From positions 1 to 22,927 of IMG/VR virus record IMGVR_UViG_3300047318_000496: DNA of 22,927 nucleotides; one strand, 5' to 3'. Of the stretch, positions 20,105 through 22,927 are shown in pieces. Under the pieces are notes generated by a model. The model had not been told where the DNA came from. It did no database searches and saw only the letters and a program-made list of their open reading frames with translations. Both the position numbers and the translations under genes were made by a program. The DNA comes from a virus. Numbering within the stretch: position 1 is the stretch's first letter; each line of letters starts with the position of its first letter.

Positions 20105-21851
20105 ACCCCGGCTCGCCCACGAACGACATCGTGATGCGGCCGGGCAGGATCTTCTGCGCCCCCTTCACGTGGGCGTGAAACAGGCGGATCGTGACGATCA
20201 TCCGCATCGCGGAGCGTTTCTGCTCCGGCAGCAGCGCGTTCCACTTCTGCTCGGCGTCCGGGTTCCCGACAAGATCGCGCAGTAGCGGCGGCACACTCGC
20301 CGGGCCCCGATCAGCAACCTCTCGCAGCTCGTCGATCTGCGGCGTCAGCATCGTCTCCATCGCCGCTAGCGACATCACCGACAGCTCCGGCGTGCCGTCC
20401 GCCCTGAACGTGGTGGCGGCCGTCCGCGCCTCCTGCAACTGGTTCTCCAGCGCGAACAGCCGGGTCCTCGCCGCCTTCACCTCGGCAATGTCCTGGTCCA
20501 CCTGGAAGGCAGCCGAAGCCGCCGGCGACCGAAGCCAGCCGATGATGGCCTCCTCGACGTACGCCTCGAACTGCGGAGCGCGAATTCCGGTGTCCCACAC
20601 CGTGGAGCACAGGTAGTAGTGCGTGCCATTGCGCTTGGCCGTTTTGATGAACGGGGGCGGCTCGCCGACGAGGAGCGCCAGCGACGGCTCGTGACGTTCG
20701 ACCTCGTCGCGCAGGGCCCGCAGCGTGTCGTCGTCCACCTCCCCGTGCCCTTTCCGTACGACACGGCGCATCTGCGGCAGCACTGGGCGCCACCCTGCTT
20801 GGTACATCGCGCGCACGGCGTGGCACCGCTCATCGGCGTACACGACCTCGGGATCGGGCGCCGGGATCTCGACCGGGCGCACTCGCCTGCCGGCGGACAG
20901 GATGCCGTCCTCTTCGTGCTCTCCGCACAGGGGGATGTAGGTGAGGAGGTGGGCGAGCCGGGATAGCCGGTGGGTGAGGCGGGTCGGGTCGGCGAGGATC
21001 GCCTGGGCGCGCTGGTAGGTCTCCGGGAAGTCGTCGTCTTCGCCGATGGGGGGCCACTTGGCGTCGCGGACGATTTTCCCTTGATGGACGCGTTTCCCGT
21101 TGTAGGCGGGGTTCCGAAGCACCGTGCCGACGCGCTCAACGGTCCATGGCCGGCCCCCCGGGTGCCAGGCGGCCGGGTTGCTGTTGAGCCACTGCGCGAT
21201 GCCGTACAGCGTCTGTCCAGCCACCAGCCGCGTGAACATCTCGGCGACGATGGGCGCCCGGACAGGGTGTCGAACCTGCTCGACGAGCTCGCCGGTTTCC
21301 GGGTCGTAGCGTCGTTTGTAGCCGAACGGGGGGCGGCCGCCTGGCTTGCCCTGATTGGCGAGCTGGCGCTGCGTACGGACCTGCCGATCGCGGATGCCTT
21401 CGGCTTCGTCTTCGGCGTCGAGGGCGTCCCGCGCAGTCGCCTTTCGGTCCTCGCGTTTGCTGAGGTCGTAGACGGTGCCGTTGTAGCAGAGCAGGACGTT
21501 CGCCTCGTAGCAGGCGTTGCGGAGGCGTACGTAGACCCCGAGGTCGCGGTAGTAGCGGGAGGCCTCGAAGGCGACGACGATGCGGCACTCCCGGGCCCGG
21601 ATGCCTTCGAGCATGGCTTCGAAATCGTCGCGGCGCTTCTTGGCGTGGCGGCTGGCGGAGCGGCCGACGTCCTTGTCGAAGACGCCGACGATCGGGAAGC
21701 TGTGCCGCTCGCAGAGGTCGCGGCCTTCGTGGAGCTGCCCGTCGACGGAGCGGCCTTTGCCGGTGGGGTCGTGGCTGTTGCGGCCGTAGAGGAAGGCGTT
21801 GAAGGTCTCGCCGGGGTAGACCAAGTGCAGGTATGCGGGGTCGACGGGCAT
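20088..21851 (-). CDS. int: Large serine recombinase (phage integrase)
   Basis: 587 aa from ATG 21851, chosen because a -10 box ends 6 nt before it; ATG 21875 lies inside the attachment-like dyad. The resolvase domain (17-165) has nucleophile S26 in LYGRNSHDPTG and the arginines of VGRSASRHAKKRRDDF. The recombinase domain follows (GKPGGRPPFGYKRRYD at 169-184, LRNPAYNGKRVHQGK at 245-259), then a zinc-ribbon region and a coiled coil (about 447-512). The zinc ligands are unusual: C309-x2-H312 and C415, with about 95 residues between them. This family integrates phages by cutting attP and attB with a 2-bp stagger. No excision factor is recognised nearby. Convergent overlap with the membrane gene. 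Confidence 0.93.
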   Translation of the reverse strand: MPVDPAYLHLVYPGETFNAFLYGRNSHDPTGKGRSVDGQLHEGRDLCERHSFPIVGVFDKDVGRSASRHAKKRRDDFEAMLEGIRARECRIVVAFEASRYYRDLGVYVRLRNACYEANVLLCYNGTVYDLSKREDRKATARDALDAEDEAEGIRDRQVRTQRQLANQGKPGGRPPFGYKRRYDPETGELVEQVRHPVRAPIVAEMFTRLVAGQTLYGIAQWLNSNPAAWHPGGRPWTVERVGTVLRNPAYNGKRVHQGKIVRDAKWPPIGEDDDFPETYQRAQAILADPTRLTHRLSRLAHLLTYIPLCGEHEEDGILSAGRRVRPVEIPAPDPEVVYADERCHAVRAMYQAGWRPVLPQMRRVVRKGHGEVDDDTLRALRDEVERHEPSLALLVGEPPPFIKTAKRNGTHYYLCSTVWDTGIRAPQFEAYVEEAIIGWLRSPAASAAFQVDQDIAEVKAARTRLFALENQLQEARTAATTFRADGTPELSVMSLAAMETMLTPQIDELREVADRGPASVPPLLRDLVGNPDAEQKWNALLPEQKRSAMRMIVTIRLFHAHVKGAQKILPGRITMSFVGEPGFRKDG

Positions 21852-21857
21852 GCGTTC

Positions 21858-21887
21858 ACGATAGCGGCAGACCATAACCCCTGACAG
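21858..21887 (-). promoter_or_regulatory. Integrase promoter, leaderless
   Basis: On the minus strand CTGTCA (21882-21887), 18-bp spacer, TATCGT (21858-21863), 6 nt, ATG 21851. The -35 lies within the attachment-like dyad, so integrase binding there could repress its own gene. Confidence 0.5.
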
Positions 21888-21925
21888 GGTTTCTATGGAT
21901 AGAAGTCAGCTAGAGGGTTATGGTC
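21870..21925. other. Dyad-symmetric 56-bp site upstream of integrase: candidate attP
   Basis: Outer arms GACCATAACCC (21870-21880) and GGGTTATGGTC (21915-21925) and inner arms TTCTAT (21891-21896) and ATAGAA (21899-21904) share one centre, the dinucleotide GG at 21897-21898. 19 of 28 position pairs (counting the GG as one unmatched centre) are complementary. Size, AT-rich inner part, central non-palindromic dinucleotide and place next to int fit a serine-integrase attP. It could alternatively be an integrase operator or a hairpin. Confidence 0.62.
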
Positions 21926-22181
21926 ACTCGTTGGAGTCGTTGCTGATCAGGTGACCGTTATCGCCAGGGGGCTGCTGCGAGAGTTCGTCGATCATTCGCA
22001 TGGCGTCGTCGAGAGCGCCCCGGAGGCGCTCGACGAGGAGAACCAGGGCGGCGGGTTCCATGCCTGCGAGGTCGGCGGCTCGTGCGTCGTCGAGGTCGCG
22101 GCGGGCGAGAGCGAGGCGTGTGAGTTGTGGTCGGTCCAGGCGTGGGCGCGCTGGGTCGGGTGTTTCGTTGCGGGGCTGCAC
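21924..22181 (-). CDS. Small helical protein upstream of integrase, 85 aa
   Basis: GTG 22181 has AGGAG 5 nt upstream and is preferred to GTG 22244, which lies in a palindrome upstream of the likely transcription start. The protein is charged with a long helix (LTRLALARRDLDDARAADLA, then VLLVERLRGALDDAMRMID) and a polar C-terminus. Its stop falls in the right arm of the attachment-like site. No family recognised; by position an integration accessory or excision-control protein would be a guess. Confidence 0.68.
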   Translation of the reverse strand: MQPRNETPDPARPRLDRPQLTRLALARRDLDDARAADLAGMEPAALVLLVERLRGALDDAMRMIDELSQQPPGDNGHLISNDSNE

Positions 22182-22220
22182 GGTTCTCCTGAGGTCCGTC
22201 GGCTGACGGTAGTGCTGATG

Positions 22221-22256
22221 AGTGTATAGACCAACGGAATTCACTCGAACGAGTGA
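22221..22256 (-). promoter_or_regulatory. Palindrome and -10 element upstream of the small integrase-linked gene
   Basis: TCACTCG-AA-CGAGTGA (22241-22256) is a perfect 7-bp-arm palindrome. On the minus strand a -10 like TACACT (22221-22226) lies 14 bp further on, with a poor -35 (TTCGAG) inside the palindrome. It is a likely operator for a dimeric regulator, for example the XRE protein at 22420. Confidence 0.45.
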
Positions 22257-22274
22257 GCGAGTCCGGGCGGGGAA

Positions 22275-22316
22275 GCGCCCCGCACGGCGGGCCCATCAGG
22301 CGGCCATGCGGGGCGC
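22275..22316. repeat. Inverted repeat with 10-bp arms
   Basis: GCGCCCCGCA (22275-22284) and TGCGGGGCGC (22307-22316), 22 bp apart. It lies in the 238-bp intergenic space between two divergent genes. It may be a hairpin insulating the two sides; no gene is seen in this space. Confidence 0.4.
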
Positions 22317-22419
22317 GCGGTTGTCGCGAGGGGTCAACCGCCAGCGGCGCCTAACAAGATCACAAAAAGCCTCACTGCTGATGCTGACACAAGATCGTCT
22401 TACCTACAGCGTTTAGGGG

Positions 22420-22656
22420 GTGCCCCGAGAGCTACCCGAGGAGTCGGTCCTCAACCACCGGCGTGCGCTCGGATTGCGAATCTCGCAGCTCAGATATGCG
22501 GCAGACCTCACGCAAGACCGGGTTGCCGATCTGGCGGACATCCCCCGCTCTACCTACCAGCGCATCGAGGCCGGCCTGTCCGATCCCCGCTTCGGCTGGC
22601 TGCTGAGGATCGCCGCCGCCCTGGACGTCACGATCGCCGACCTGGTCGCCGAGTAG
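22420..22656 (+). CDS. Small XRE-family helix-turn-helix protein, 78 aa
   Basis: GTG 22420 is the first possible start; an in-frame TAG lies at 22414. Residues 10-75 (LNHRRALGLRISQLRYAADL, TQDRVADLADIPRSTYQRIE, LSDPRFGWLLRIAAALDV) are a full XRE domain and little else. The run AGGGGG touches the start codon, too close for a normal ribosome site, so the mRNA may be leaderless. It could belong to the phage or to the flanking chromosome. A likely target is the palindrome at 22241-22256. Confidence 0.75.
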   Translation: MPRELPEESVLNHRRALGLRISQLRYAADLTQDRVADLADIPRSTYQRIEAGLSDPRFGWLLRIAAALDVTIADLVAE

Positions 22657-22659
22657 GTG

Positions 22660-22694
22660 CCGCCCGGGCGCCGGGCTGGATGGCGCGCGGGCGG
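22660..22694 (+). terminator. Hairpin after XRE gene
   Basis: CCGCCCGGGCGCC (22660-22672) pairs with GGCGCGCGGGCGG (22682-22694) with one mismatch and a 9-nt loop, 3 bp after the TAG stop. Confidence 0.6.
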
Positions 22695-22763
22695 CGGGGA
22701 CGGCCGCCGCCGGGGGAACGACGACCGCCCAGCTCATATGGCCATCCCGGCCGCATCACACAC

Positions 22764-22801
22764 GGGAGCTCCGCCCGGGGTGCGGTCCGGGCGGGGCTCC
22801 C
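22764..22801. terminator. Strong hairpin between convergent genes
   Basis: GGGAGCTCCGCCCGG (22764-22778) pairs with CCGGGCGGGGCTCCC (22787-22801) across 8 nt with one wobble pair. It lies 40 bp past the stop of the gene at the right edge and can serve transcripts from both sides. Confidence 0.68.
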
Positions 22802-22841
22802 TCATAGGGCGATGACGAGTCGCCGCAGCGGTGTGCCGGGC

Positions 22842-22927
22842 CTATCCGGCGGCGAGCTTCACCAGGAAGTCGGCGTTGGCGGCCACGTCGTGGCCGAGGA
22901 GCACCGAGTGGTGGGGCAACTCGCCGA
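22842..22927 (-). CDS. 3' end of unidentified gene (runs in from right edge)
   Basis: A minus-strand frame enters from the edge and reads 28 codons with GC3 bias (GELPHHSVLLGHDVAANADF, then LVKLAAG) before TAG at 22842. Too little is visible to name a family. The reading direction, good codon use and the terminator behind it support a real gene. Whether it is host or phage cannot be told from this fragment. Confidence 0.55.
   Translation of the reverse strand, partial: GELPHHSVLLGHDVAANADFLVKLAAG

Noticed and set aside
22795-22811. Extra CTCCCT-type operator near the right edge
   Set aside because: CTCCCTCATAGGG has a 3-bp rather than 4-bp centre and overlaps the terminator stem, so it is probably chance.
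1-22927. tRNA, rRNA or insertion sequence
   Set aside because: No cloverleaf-like or rRNA sequence and no transposase or terminal repeats were recognised by eye; a dedicated search could still find a tRNA.

Overview
The window is high-GC (about 70 percent) DNA with strong GC3 codon bias, GTG starts and almost no gaps between genes. Together with WhiB-like proteins, many zinc-knuckle miniproteins and a large serine recombinase, this points to the early/lysogeny half of a temperate Streptomyces (or close actinomycete) siphophage, either as a prophage or as a phage genome. No structural or lysis genes are visible. Nearly all early genes lie on the minus strand and read leftward from a central immunity region near 18.9 kb.

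Layout. (1) 22842-22927: 3' end of an unidentified minus-strand gene, separated from the rest by strong hairpins. (2) 22420-22656 (+): small XRE protein. (3) 21924-22181 (-): small upstream ORF, then a 56-bp dyad-symmetric site (21870-21925) that looks like an attachment site, then the serine integrase (20088-21851, -). (4) 19090-20104 (+): XRE repressor-like protein plus a membrane/coiled-coil protein, converging on the integrase. (5) 18856-19089: divergent immunity region with repeated CTCCCT-N4-AGGGAG operators and two promoters. (6) 18855 down to 7373 (-): one long run of about 23 translationally coupled genes. It carries a Cro-like protein, small membrane and zinc-knuckle proteins, and a recombination set (YqaJ exonuclease, ERF annealing protein, DnaQ-type exonuclease, RusA resolvase). 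It ends with an unusual cytosine-C5 methyltransferase, two WhiB-HTH fusions and an HTH protein. A perfect 12-bp-stem hairpin closes the run at 7330-7361. (7) 7010-7303 (-): zinc-knuckle gene; 6813-7007 (+): a lone ribbon-helix-helix gene with phased operator repeats. (8) 6617 down to 1 (-): replication module. A lambda O-like initiator has six palindromic iterons inside its own coding sequence (putative origin), followed by a DnaC-like helicase loader, HNH endonuclease, HTH protein, LuxR-type protein that has apparently lost its stop codon, MazG-like protein and more zinc-knuckle proteins, running off the left edge.

How it fits together: the two divergent HTH regulators and their shared operators probably form the lysis/lysogeny switch. 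The rightward branch gives repressor and a membrane protein. The leftward branch gives recombination and replication functions. Three promoters (repressor, integrase, ribbon-helix-helix gene) place the -10 box exactly 6 nt before an ATG, suggesting leaderless transcripts. Functional assignments rest on motifs read by eye; no database search was possible.
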